Assembly: GCA_963971285.1 (NCBI GenBank) | Contig: OZ020260.1 | Location: 8,280,798 to 8,344,797 of the forward strand | DNA: 64,000 nt | Reading direction: 5' to 3' | DNA from: Astropecten irregularis | Lineage: Eukaryota; Echinodermata; Asteroidea; Paxillosida; Astropectinidae | Shown: piece after piece, positions 11,597-24,100 of the stretch | Layout of the letters: every line of letters starts with the position of its first letter | Position numbering within the stretch: position 1 is the stretch's first letter | Position numbers and translations under genes: made by a program | Notes under the pieces: model-generated | Told to the model about the DNA's origin: nothing | What the model saw: the letters and a program-made list of their open reading frames with translations, nothing else | Database searches by the model: none

Positions 11597-12015
11597 AGGT
11601 AGCAAACCAAAACAGAAATGTTCACAGATGTACATTTACCGGGTATAAAGACGGTAATGGTAACATGCAGAAACATACTGTGAAAAGGTTTTGCCTGAAA
11701 TGTATCCAGAAAAAGAGCAAAACCAAACCCCAAAATAATTTTGATCTTGGAAGGATAAAAACTAAGACAGCTATTCCTACACAATTTGTTGTAACAATTG
11801 CAACGTGTTTTCACTGTTTTCTCAGTACTGCTTCCAGCGATCTTTTATTCCAGATGATGAGTATGACAAATCAAATCTGCTCAGTCACCTTTACCAATGT
11901 TGTACATGTCATTCCACAGTATTTTGCCCATCTTATTTCTGTGGAAATGATATCAGCATTTTGGACTTGTGACACTGATCTACCATTTTCTGGTTATATG
12001 GTCACATAAAATATT
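11597..12015. repeat. Diverged member of the TTAA-flanked AGGTAGT element family
   Basis: The left end is TTAA followed by AGGTAGC at 11593-11603. The next 130 bp resemble the copy at 55829-56132. The right end is not clear. An ORF of 158 codons runs through it but is not conserved in the other copies. Confidence 0.5.
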
Positions 12016-12188
12016 GAATAGAGTAATAATGTATTTATAATGTACAGGGCAATCATTATAAAATGTAATGCAACCAGAAATTGAGATTTCTTGTAAACAA
12101 TGCTACAAAATATGAATATAAATTTAAAAAAATAATCGTACCTCCACTGAAAAAGTGGTTGGTACATGACTTTATTTACATGGACTAA

Positions 12189-12410
12189 GGGCCTTTACGA
12201 AATAAAGCTTGAGGCTAGGCTTAGGATTCATTTTGCTACCGCCATTTTGTGTCCTAAATGAAATGAAGGGCTTGAGATACATGTCGAAGCTGGAGCCTTT
12301 CCCCCAGCTTCATCATGTGGCCCAATCCCTTCGTTTCGTTTTGTTGGCCTCAAATTGCGGTAGCAAAATAAGTACCAAGCCTAGCCTCAAGCCAGGTTTC
12401 GTAAAGGCCC
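12189..12410. mobile_element. 222-bp MITE
   Basis: The terminal inverted repeats start GGGCCTTTACGAAAT / GTTTCGTAAAGGCCC and extend about 55 bp inward with mismatches. No coding content. Confidence 0.8.
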
Positions 12411-12984
12411 TATGATTAAAGGTAGCTTCATACTTTGGTGAATCATCTAAAAAAATATTCATTTTTAGAAAACAACAGAAATTTGACCTCCTGTGTCAGC
12501 CTACAGGCAGGCTAAGATCTGGCACTAGGTGAAACCAATACAGAACTAGACATGTGTTTGTTGGTAACAAACACTGAGCTGTTTCGCGTTTGCTTTATAA
12601 AATATACAAAATAAGCATGTATACAACTGGCCCAGTACAGAGAAATAGCCTATCATCAGTGTCTTAATTGTCATAAACAACGTTATGAGCAACGTCGTCA
12701 TTCGTCCATCAATGCACGTATACAGATACATACACATGGCTGTGAGAAACATAGAAATGGCCGAGTCTACTATAGGCCAGCGCGCAAAGTATGTATGGTT
12801 GTGCATGGGCGGTGGAAACAGCAAAATGACTGATTTTCTAGCTCGTCGTACTACGTTTACAAGTACACAATTGGCCCACTACTATGGATAGCCATATCAG
12901 CGGTCCAAGAATTTCCAAGGCCCGTGTTTTGTGTTATGTTTGACTCTAAATGGCAAAATTAATTATTAAAACAAATCAATTAAA

Positions 12985-13600
12985 ATTCAATTGATGACGT
13001 CATCGTGACGTCACTTCACATTAAGGATACTAGTACCATTTCCTACCTACCCACCAAGTTTCATTACGATCGGATATACGCTTATATGTGTTTCTTGGAA
13101 AAAATTGCAAAATTAAATATTCAAAAATCAATAAAAAATCAGCCGATGACGTCATCGTGACGTCACTTCAGATTTAGGATACTAGTACCATTCCCTACCT
13201 ACCCACCAAGTTTCATCACCATCGGATATTCCCTTATATGTGAATCAGAAAATCGGCTTTTTGATGACGTAATCATGACGTCACAACTTTTTCGTATTTT
13301 GTGGCATGTGCCTATAGCCTAACAAAAATTGTGAAGAAAGAATTTCGAAAATACGATTTGTAGTTCATGAGATATGAAGAAAAGGTCCAAAAATTGAATA
13401 ATTCGTATAAAATCACACGATGACGTCATCAACACGTGACTGCAATTTGTGTGTATAACATGTCCCCATATACTTGTATACCAAGTTTGAGTTGCATTGG
13501 ACTTGCAGTTCTGGAGATAAAGAGCCCTGAAATTTGCACTTTTACGATGACGTCATGGTGCACATGATGACGTCACGATGACGGAAAGTTTCGAGGCCAT
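12985..13600 (+). repeat. Diverged tandem repeat rich in TGACGTCA palindromes
   Basis: Eight perfect TGACGTCA sites start at 12995, 13006, 13147, 13158, 13276, 13421, 13548 and 13568, with variants such as TGACGTAA between them. Two pairs are spaced 11 bp. Between them a diverged unit recurs with the phrases GGATACTAGTACCATT and CCACCAAGTTTCAT. TGACGTCA is the CREB/ATF recognition sequence, but binding here is only a possibility. Confidence 0.85.
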
Positions 13601-13884
13601 ACCTGGGGTGGTGGTCTAACTATGTGCCAAGTATGAAGTTGATCGGAATTGGCACAAGGGTAGAAGTGACTTGTAGAAAACCCCTGTGTTATGTCTATGG
13701 GAAAAAAGTGAAAAAAAAAAAAAAAAGAGAAAAAAAAATAAGAGAAACAAAAGCTGTTCCGCTGCATGCGAAACAGCTAATAACAGCCCAGCAGCAGTTG
13801 GTACCCGCTGTGAATGAAGGGAAGCACTATTAACATTACAGTCACAGTGCTTTATCTGCTAGCTGACTGAGAATAGATTTGAAG

Positions 13885-14010
13885 ATCATGATGAAAAAGT
13901 AGGCACTGTATGGGACAGATGACTGTTACTGTATCTTTCCTGATATTTTTGACCATGAATCTTCATTTCTATGACAAAAACCAAAGTATCAAGGTACCTT
14001 TATATATACA
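13885..14010. repeat. Fragment of the AGGTAGT element family
   Basis: Resembles the right end of the 55829-56132 copy: GACTGTTACTGTATCT, then CCAAAGTATCAAGGTACC. It is truncated and diverged. Confidence 0.45.
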
Positions 14011-14289
14011 ATATCATAAACAGAACAAAATCAATTTGTTATCTCTGTGTCTAGAGAAAATATGGATACATTTCTGAAGATGGATTGAAACCGTAAGTTA
14101 ATCCACACTGATGTGTTATATCATTGGGAGAGGACACTGCTATTGATGTGCCCCATACAAAGACCCATATCAATCAATATTGAGGGTATAGATTGCTACT
14201 CATGAATGTAGTGCAATAGTTTCTGCTGTAGATTCAGTCTCTATCCAGTCTGGATCATTTAAATTGAATGATAACATACCAAAGATTCA

Positions 14290-14675
14290 TTGTTGTACAC
14301 ACACAAAAATCGCGACCCAAATAGTCGCGCTTTTTGTTGTGCCCTCACTGGCAAAAAAGCTTGACCCAAATCATCGTACAGGTACAATTTCTATCAAAGT
14401 GCGCCTACGCAATGAAGCGTGAAGTTGGCATGCATCCTGTGCTAAACTCCAAGCCCGCCTTGTATGATGGGATATAAAAAACTGGGGTTTTTTTGGTGCA
14501 CCGTTAACACAGCAAATAATTGCGACTATTTGCAAAAAGACGCACTATTAGTGCTTTTTGAAATCGTGATTATTTGTGTCCACACACTAATAAGCGTGAG
14601 CTGCGTGACTATTTGGGTCACGCTCCAAATTGTGACCCAAATACCGGTAGTCACACTTTTTTGATGTGTGTGAAA
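14290..14675. mobile_element. Probable MITE with degenerate inverted ends
   Basis: The left end carries CACACACAAAAATCGCGACC. The complement of the right end carries CACACATCAAAAAAGTGTGA, and GACCCAAATA words occur near both ends in inverse orientation. No protein-coding evidence. Confidence 0.5.
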
Positions 14676-15120
14676 GTGCCTTATATTAAATGCCCCAAGT
14701 ACAATAGGAAGAACATTGGGCATGATTACAGAGGCAATTTGAAGTGGCGTATTGCTCCCATTTTACAATCAAAAAGCACCCTCTTAAAAAACACATTCAA
14801 AACCTTTAATTCTGACAAAAAATTGAAGTTTAAGTTAAATCAGCTTGATTTGATCTGCAATCTTACAAAGTATGGAATAATACACCATATTATGTATAAA
14901 GTGGCTCCCTAGAAATTCAGTCAAGAATGGTATACATAGCAATTCCAATCTTTAATAGCTGTAATGGGTGGCTGAATAATTCTTCATCAATTGTTTCATC
15001 TAAACGGAATATATGGATATCCAAGCTTCCACAAGGAATACCAAGCTAGGATTGGCCAATGGCATATTATCAGAATTATTGCTCATCAGGAAAGTTCTCT
15101 TTATCATCAGTGAAAAGGTT

Positions 15121-15194
15121 TCAAGATTCCATGGAAGATCTGATTTTTCTCTTCAGTAATGGACGAACTATGTGATACAGCTCATCCAAGATTT
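15121..15194 (-). CDS. TTF1: TTF1 terminal coding exon
   Basis: After a clear acceptor (TTTGATTCCAG), the exon completes a split Glu codon and encodes ILDELYHIVRPLLKRKIRSS, then three residues and TGA. The pattern fits the vertebrate TTF1 C-terminus, where a leucine-rich helix follows the conserved Trp region. It is 3.2 kb from the previous exon, and the intron between is filled by a nested transposon. An ATTAAA polyadenylation-type signal is at 14951-14956 (complement). Confidence 0.82.
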
Positions 15195-18100
15195 CTGGAA
15201 TCAAAGAGAAGAAGATTCGTGATGAAATAGCATTACTATACTAGGGATACATATGATCAACATGCACACTGTTCAATGGGTTTCTTAACTACATTATACA
15301 TGTTGCACATGTTTTGTATTTATTATCACCAAGAAAGCAAGTGGAGAGCCGGAGATGCCTGAATGATACCTGATGTGGATACCACATCACAATACAAACT
15401 CACAAATAGTCCGGTGTTGGAGTACTACAAACAAATACTCGGCCCGTACTCGATAAAAAGTACTCGAAAATAAAATGTACTTGGCCCGTACTCGATAAAA
15501 AGTACTCAAAAATAAAATGTACTTGGCCCGTACTCGATAAAAAGTACTCGAAAATAAATGTCATTGGCCCATACTCGATTCCATGTACTCAAATTTTGGG
15601 AGTACTGAACCATTTAGTGCAAATTTCATTTTCGCTACAATTTCACGGTTGATAATGATGCCGATTTCTGATAAATTATAGGGTCATTCCGTGTCAATTC
15701 AACACACTTTGGAACCCGACTGAAAAACCCCCAGAACCGAAATTTTATGTAATTTGGTCCATTACTTTTTGAGATACGGGTTAACAAACTTTTGACTAAT
15801 TAGCACAATCTGTCGCATTCAAACAGCCATATCTCCAGTAGTAAAGAACCTACAGAGATAAATTTCACATCATTCTAAAGCTCTTATAATGCCCTTCATT
15901 TTGTAAAATAAAACCAAAATGTTTTCATGTACGACAAAAAAGTACATTACAATTTGACCTTTGACCTTGATTTTTAAAAAAATTTTTTGGTGATTTTAGC
16001 TTAGCATGTAAGGAACATCTCCAGAAAAATTTGGAGTGGGCACTCATATAATTTAAACATTGGATGTCGAGGATAAAACCTGTTAATATGCATTAACATG
16101 TGCATTGTACATGTACGTACATGTATGTGCACGTAATCCACATATAGTAATGCATGTGCAAAAATATGAAGTATTTTGGCCTTTCTAGCCATTTTCAAGT
16201 AAGCATAACTACAAAACTGTACAAAACCCCATCCTTAATGTTTCACATATTGCTGCAATTTAAACACTAGGCCCTACAGTGAATATATGGAGGGGGGGGG
16301 GGGGGGCTAGTGTACCTGCCAACCAAGCCTGTTATAAACTAACCTAGTCATCTCCAACCATTTTGTTGCAGATTTCGTTTCCTTTGCAGACATCTTGTAT
16401 GTGTCTAGTTTCTGTGAAAAGTTTCCACAATTGTTACTATTCTGAGAGTGTATCACATTTAATACATGTGTAATCATGTATTTAAGCAAACTTGCAATTT
16501 TTCCTTCCAGCTAATAACGGTAACTGGCTATAAGCTGTATATTCCTTCAGGTTACACAGATACATTAGTGATGCTCTCTCAGGATGTAGTAATAATTGTG
16601 AAAACTGTTACAGAAACTAGATACGTTTACTTGATGTCTGCAAAAGAAATGAAATTTGAAAAAAAGTCTAATGGAATGTAGATGACTAGGTTAGAAGTTA
16701 ACATGCCTGGCTGTCAGGTACAGTAGACACCCCCCCCCCCCCCCGGACGATATACGGCCTAGTGTTTAAATTGCAGCAATATGTGAAACATTAAAGGAAA
16801 CTAGCTGCGTGAACTGGGCGTATCGCATTTTATTTCATAAATAAATTCATTTACATATATTAAATGTGAATTAAAAGCCAAACTGGTGCAAGTGAACTTT
16901 TCATTTGATTTTTTGCCGCCCAAAAATTGCCTCCCCCTTTTGGGAATTTGCCGCGACTCAAATTGAGGGCGCTGTTCGTGACGCAGATCGAGGAACGGAA
17001 ATTTATCGAAGGTCTAGAAAACATCTTAACTTGCACGGTCCATGGAGCGGTCACAGACCCCCGGCAAGCTGCTATTGTGATTCGTCTCGCACACAGACCA
17101 ACGTAAAACCGTCAGTCAGCACTACGACACGCGGTGTGTGTAAAATCTTTGAAGCCTTTTTTCTCGAAAAGTATTTTTGATGAACGATTTTAGGCTTCGT
17201 GGACATGCATGCATACAATGTGACCGGCCGGTGAATGGGGCGCCGGCTCTCGCGCGCGCGGCTGCAGCTTCCAGCTCAAGATTTATGTTAATGAGGGTCC
17301 CACTCAAGGGGCGGAGTAGCTTGGACAAACATTTTCAACATTTTTTTTCTCATATTTAATCCAGCATATAATTAGCTCGAGACACAACAAAATCATTGTA
17401 GATATAGTACTTTATTGTTTTAAGCAGGAATAATGCAATTTAAATCCTATATCGTGGTCCCTTTAAGGATGGGGTTTTGTACAGTTTTGTAGTTATGCTT
17501 ACTTAAAAATGACTAGAAAGGCCAAAATACTTCATATTTTTGCACATTTACAATACATGAATTACGTGCACATACGTATATATAATGCACATGTTAATGC
17601 ATATTAACAGGTTTTATCTTCGACATCCAATGTTTAAATTAGAATAACTCCAAAAGTATATGAGTGCCCACTCCAAATTTTTCTGGAGATGTTCCTTTCA
17701 TGCCAAGATAAAATTCTAAAAGAAATTACGCATTTTGAAAACTACACATTTTTAAAAATCAAGGTCAAAGGTCAAATGTTAACGTACTTTTTTTGTCGTA
17801 TATGAAAACATTTTGGTTTTATTTCACAAAATGTAGGCCATTATGAGAGCTTTAGAATGATGTAAAATTTATTTCTGTAGGTTCTTTACTTCTGGAGATA
17901 TGGCTGTTTGAATGCGACAGATCGTGCTAATTGGTCAAAAGTTCGTTAACCCGTATCTGAAAAAGTAATGGACCAAATTACATCAAATTTCGGTTCTGGG
18001 GGTTTCTCATGGAGGCCAATAAGCATACCAAATTTCATTGAAATCCGTGTCGGTCGGGTTCCAAAGCGTGTTGAATTGACACGGAATGACCCTATATTTA

Positions 18101-21100
18101 ATTTTTTTTTTTTTAATGTTTTATACATCTTTTTGCACTGTGCGTTGGTACTGTACTCGGACATGGTCTTGGACTTTGGTACTCAGACTCGGCCCTGTAC
18201 TCGACCTTAAATGTACTCAGATCTGAGGACTCTACTCCAACACTGACAAATACTGCAATGTGCTGTTTCAGAGAATCTATACCGGTAATGTTAGATAGCA
18301 CCGTCTAAAAAACATTGCAGTCTGGGTTTTATGTAATAAAAATACTAATAAATGATTGTTGAGTGCACAGGTACTCACCCTCGAATGGCAGGAAGTTGTA
18401 GTTTGCAATATGCATTTGCTTCAGAGAACGCCAGGAGGTATGCAGCTTCATAGGAGATGGACTTCTGTAACCAATAAATAAAGATTTTTGACAGAATAAC
18501 CTCCCCATCTGAAAAGAAGACCACATCAGTATAAGCAACTAACTAGCAAAACAGCTCATCAATGTGTATTTGCCAATGGTTCCTTGTCAGTTTGTACACA
18601 AAGTAAAGTACATGTACATGTATATTGGTTACCAGACATGACCAGTATTGACCACACACTGCACTGTGCAGGGTTGGTTCAAGATGGTCAACTAGACTAC
18701 GCTAAGCCAAACACTGTTGACCACACATCAAGAATTAGAAAGCCCTGTTCATGATACTTTATCACTTGTCAGTGGGGCTCAGTGCTCGAGCTATTTAAAA
18801 TGTATAGGATATGCCCTTTATATCAACTGCTGAGTTGGGTTTTTGACGTTTGACTTGTCTGTCCGAACATCTGAATGTGATGTCACGAGTGTGGAGCCCT
18901 ATTGACAACACTTGCCAATACTGAATAGCATTCCTATATTGATTGCCTGTGTGGTAACATCATGTTAATGTACATCAATGCTTATCATCAGTCCAAATGT
19001 ATAATATACGCAGTACTCCCAGATGCTTGCTACATTTTAGCTCTTGTACATGTAATATCCACTAAACATTCAAGATGCCAGACGTCCATAACAACAAGTC
19101 TAGTAATCAGGTATGAGGTTCCATGGTTGCATCCATGGCATTGAAATATGAAAACAACTTTTACAAGTTATGTACACTGTACTTCCATATGAGATTATGC
19201 ACTTAGTGCAGCTCAATTTCTCATCTAAATAAGTTCAAAGAATTGTTTTACTAAAACAAAATTAAAATAGGCCCTAAAATGCATTCCACATTTTGTCCCG
19301 TTTCATTGTTTCAATCTGTTTAAGGTCAAAACATCTGTAGTTCCACATGCAGTCCAACTGATCACTGATCACCAAAAAGGGCAAAGAATGATATGGTGCA
19401 ATCTGTACCAAGGTCAAAGGAATTGATTCCAGAAACAATACATTATACTGTTAACCTCAGTTGTTCTTTTTTGGCAAAAGAAAATTGTGCTAGACTATGC
19501 ATTCAATTATCACCTCCATGAAATGAATAAATTAAACTATTTGAAAGTCATACAGTTGTACAATTCAATGAGGCTATTTATTTCTGAGGGCGGATTGCAA
19601 TAAAAATGGTCTTAAATAGTGGGCTATTGCCAGTGGCGCACCCAGGGGTGGGGGGGAGGCCTCGGGGGGGCTTGAGCCCCCCCCCCCCCCCCCCCCCCCC
19701 CAAGAGGGTCCCTGAAAAAGAAAAAAAAAAAAAAAAAAAAATGGGGGAGAGGGAAAGGGAGAGGAGGAGGAGGAAGGGGGAGGGGGAGTCACAAAATGTT
19801 TTGTGGGAGAAAAATGTTCTTTGAGCCCCCCCCCCCCCCCCCCCCTAGACAAAATCCTGGGTGCGCCGGTGGCTATTGCAGACTAAAGCTGACTTTTTCT
19901 CTTAGAGTAAGACTATAAAGTTGCAATCAGCCAGTCTGTCATAGCTCCTTGTGGAGTAAATCATTCACCAACGGTTAATAAACAAATTTCTACTCTGTGT
20001 GATGTACATGTAAATAGCATGTACTGTACACTTTGTACAGTATGAACAACGTGTGCACATAATGTTGCTGGATGGCTTGAATCGCAATGGAAAATAAAAA
20101 CGGAAAACTATTAGTAATAATAATTAGTAATTAGTAATAATTTTCAATTTCATTTTGGTTACAAAAATTACAACATGCAATCAAGAAAGGGAAATTCCAA
20201 ACAAAGACAGTTTTAAGCCTCCTCCAAGCAGGTTAACTCTTTTAAGACTGGCTAAGCAGTAAGACTGCTCCACTGCAATGATCTAACTTATAGACCAACT
20301 AGATTCAAGTCCTTTAAGACCAGCTAAGGCATATACATATAGACAGCTTTAAGACAGCTAATTGCAACCCACCCATGGTGACCAAAATCTGTATATAGAA
20401 AAGATGAAAACCTTAGACTCTCCTGAATCCACAGAATATTTACTATTCCTTTATTATTCTTAAATGGCAATATGTGGTGAGATATTTCTTACCTGGCTGA
20501 GAAATCCTTATGTAGCTCTTCCCAATCTATGTCAGACTCATCATTTACCTTCAGTACATACATTCTGCAACAAATAAACATACACAAATGAAACGACTCA
20601 AAATGCTCTTTATTTTGGGAAGGTATATGAAGAGTATTCCAGAGTAATTTGATCAATTTCTGATTAGTTCTTCAATAATAATCGGATATCATTAACAAAT
20701 ACACTACAACCAGCTATAGGTAGAGTGAAATTTGTTGTCATTTAATTTGTAAGAGCAAACAAGAACAATTTGCCAATTTGCCATGGTGCTCTACCAACTG
20801 AGCTATCCATATCTTATGTTGGCAGTGCCCATGTAAGAATTTGATTATTATCCAGAATTGCAAAAAAGTACTAATAAATGACTTTACCCTTCACTGACGT
20901 GTAAGAACTGTATACTCAGTGCTGTTTGAGCATACATGAAAAACTCATGTGCTGACTCAGGTGAGATTTGAACCCAGTACCTCCTGCGTCATGATACTAG
21001 TGCAGATGTTACACATGTCCACTAAACCGTCAAGGTAGCTAGGATCAGCAAGTTCATTTCAATTCAATATGACAGAGACTTACCACAATGAATCATTGTT

Positions 21101-24100
21101 ATTAACATCAAATAACCACAAGGGAAACTGACTAGGTAATTTCTTAAGTCATAGAAGAAAAATTGACTGGAGCAGGATTTTAACCAGCAACCTCTGGAAT
21201 ACCGTACCGCCGCACTTACCAACTGAGCAACCAAGCCCTATGTTAGTGGCATCCCTAATACATGTAGTAATAGTCAATTATCTTTGTTGTTATTACCAAT
21301 TCAATCTTAATAACAATGATTAATTGCAGTACACTGTACTTCTTTTTCACAGAACACAGATCATGCAGTGCTGATAATTCTCAGAGAAAGATAAGCCTAA
21401 ATGGAATCATTCTATCAACTGGATGAAACACCTTCATTGTGATTGACACTACAAGGTACATTCAACAGGACGTTCAGAGTCACATTGGTCTTCAGTTGCA
21501 AACCACCAAGACTTATATCACTAGACTACTATAAATTCCTAATTAAAATCTAATTAAAAAATCACAAATTTCCAAGCCACTTAAACTGGCTATGTGTGCT
21601 CTTTCATACTACGTTTTCTCTCCTTCTTATAGGAAACCTTAAAAGTGTACATCTAAATAAAACAAATACAATCTTGATTTCTACAAGGAAAACAACAGAC
21701 AATGCCTTCACGCAAAAATTAAAATGTTAGTATTAGAGAATTACCTTTCAATCAGCAAGACAGAATCTGCAACATTCCACCTGTGGATATCTCTGTTCCC
21801 AACCTGCCAGCTTAAAACTTTACACCTACAACACAAAAGAAAAGGGGGAAAAGTAAAGATGAAAACAGATGGAGAGATTTGTGGGTTAACAAGACAGTAT
21901 ACATGTATATGACTCCAGTCTGTGGACTCACAAATACTTCAGATATGAAAGTGTTGGCAATACTTACCATTTTTCATGGCATTGATAGATGGTGCGTGTT
22001 GGAACCATCTTGTGAACCTCTCGCCAGGGAATACCAACCAGCGTATTTATATCTTCTCCTTCTTTCTTCCCTGTGACGACCATTATTGCTTTCGTAAGCT
22101 GCTGAACTTCTTCATCTGACCATTTGCCACTTGCTAATAGAAATTACAATATGACAGGTTTCAAAGGATTTCAACTGTGAATAATTCAACTTAAAAGGTT
22201 TAATACATGATTGGTAAAGGTCACAGAACAGCACTCACACTTTGTCTGATCTAGCATGTACATGAAATAATAAGCCTGCAAAAATTTGAGCCCAATCCGA
22301 CATCTGAGTCCCGAGAAAATAGCGAAAACTCAACTCAATTTTTCTTATAAAATATAAAAAATGGTTTTGATCTTAACCCCAAGATCAAAACTGTTTTCGG
22401 TATTTGTTTGACTAATTTCTGAATAAATATACCATTTCAGGCGGAAATGTTTTAACTGTATGTTTCTACCAGCACCATCTTCATATCCTGAAAGTTATAC
22501 GTAAATCTGTGAACACTTCTGTTTGGGTATGTTACCAATCCTGTACCTATAGGCTGCGTTCGAGCGGTTACTCCCGGTAACACGAGTGTGATGCGCGCGC
22601 AATACTCTCCGGTGCAGGAGTATACTCCCCAACGCTGGAGAGTATACTCTCGCTGACCCGAGTGTCGTACTCCGGCCGTTCGAGCGCTCAGGGGTATACT
22701 CGTGTTAACACGAGTAGCTCGCTCGAACGCAGCCTTAAAGACAGAAATAAAATCTTAGCGGAAACAAAATGAGAGAGGAAAACTGGACACTCACAAAAGC
22801 AAACAAAGGGAAAATGCGTGCACATCAAGAGCAAACTCCAGGTCAAAGGAACAGTTAAGGTCAAGCCTTGAATTTAACGGAGGCCACAGAGGCCATGGCT
22901 TTGTTGCCCTGGTTCTTGGCCTTAGTGCCCCTTCCAATATTTCCATAGACATTATGATTTTCCAATGGAAGTGCCCCTTGCGATAGAAAAGTGGCCTTGC
23001 CCCTTTCAGAACCAAATTCAAGGCCTGTAAGGTCATTACTAGTTTCAAGATGACAGATACAGACGCAAGCTCACCTTTCCCTATCTTTATTCCTCGATAC
23101 CTGTCCAGTACTGATTGACCTGAGCGATTGACCTCCCTTCCAATCTTAGACCACTTTTTCCCGTAGAGCTTCAGATAATAATGGACCTTTTCCTCCTCTT
23201 CCTTTGTGAACCTGAAATAAAATATACCTCATGCAATGGTACATGTACATGACAATTTATAATGTGATTGCATCATAACCTTACATGTCATTGGGCCACT
23301 TCAAGTATCACAACCTTCATGTGTAGCTTGTCATTTAAGTAAAAATTTTAAGGTGCAAATAAGTCAGACAAGGTAATATCATACTTTGGTTTTTGTCAAA
23401 GAAATACAGATTCAAGGGCAAAAATATCAAGGAAGATACATGTATACAGTAACAGTCAATGTGAAATATTCAGTCCCATTCGTTGCCCACTTTTGGGGAA
23501 AACAGTGAAAAACGGCCACAGTATTTTTGTTTAAGTCTTTTCACCGCTGTTTTTTACATTTAAAAGATCAAAATTGTTTTTGACATTTGGTTTTACTCTT
23601 TTCTGGATAAATACAGCATTTCAAACAGAATGATTTTAACGATATGTTCCTACTAGCACCATCTTTATACACTGTAAGCTATGGGTATATCTGTGATGAT
23701 TTCTGTTTTGGTATGCTACCAAAGTATGATACTACATGTACCTTTAAAGGAGGCCTGGTCCATAATCAATGCAAACTGCCATAAAGCTTCTATCTACAAG
23801 GTTTCATTAGGATGGAATCTCAGTTTCTTACGTCCAATAAGTTGTTATTCCAAGGCCATTATAAGGATCTTTCATGTCACAAATGCCACCTGATTAAAAT
23901 CAAATGGCAATTTATTATAGATTCTTTACAAGCTTGCAATGAACCCTGGTTCAAACTTACTGAAAAACAAACATTTATTGTTTACATGGCAATGACAAAC
24001 ACATTTTATTGTATTTCCATCAACTCACCCTCCTCTATAATTTCGCTCATCAAAGATTTTCCTGCTTCTGACATATACACTGTATGGCAATCGCCTCAGT

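Larger units (their letters stand above)
15410..18245. mobile_element. hAT-like composite element in the last TTF1 intron
   Basis: The ends GTGTTGGAGTA (from 15413) and TACTCCAACAC (to 18243) are inverted. They are flanked by near-identical 8-bp sequences, ACAAATAG (15402-15409) and ACAAATAC (18246-18253), as expected for hAT-type insertion. Inside are a 42-bp tandem array, a long inverted repeat and, within one arm of that, a TTAA-flanked element. Confidence 0.7.

Noticed and set aside
11533..12009. 158-codon ORF as a gene
   Set aside because: It overlaps a dispersed TTAA-flanked repeat and is not kept open in other copies.
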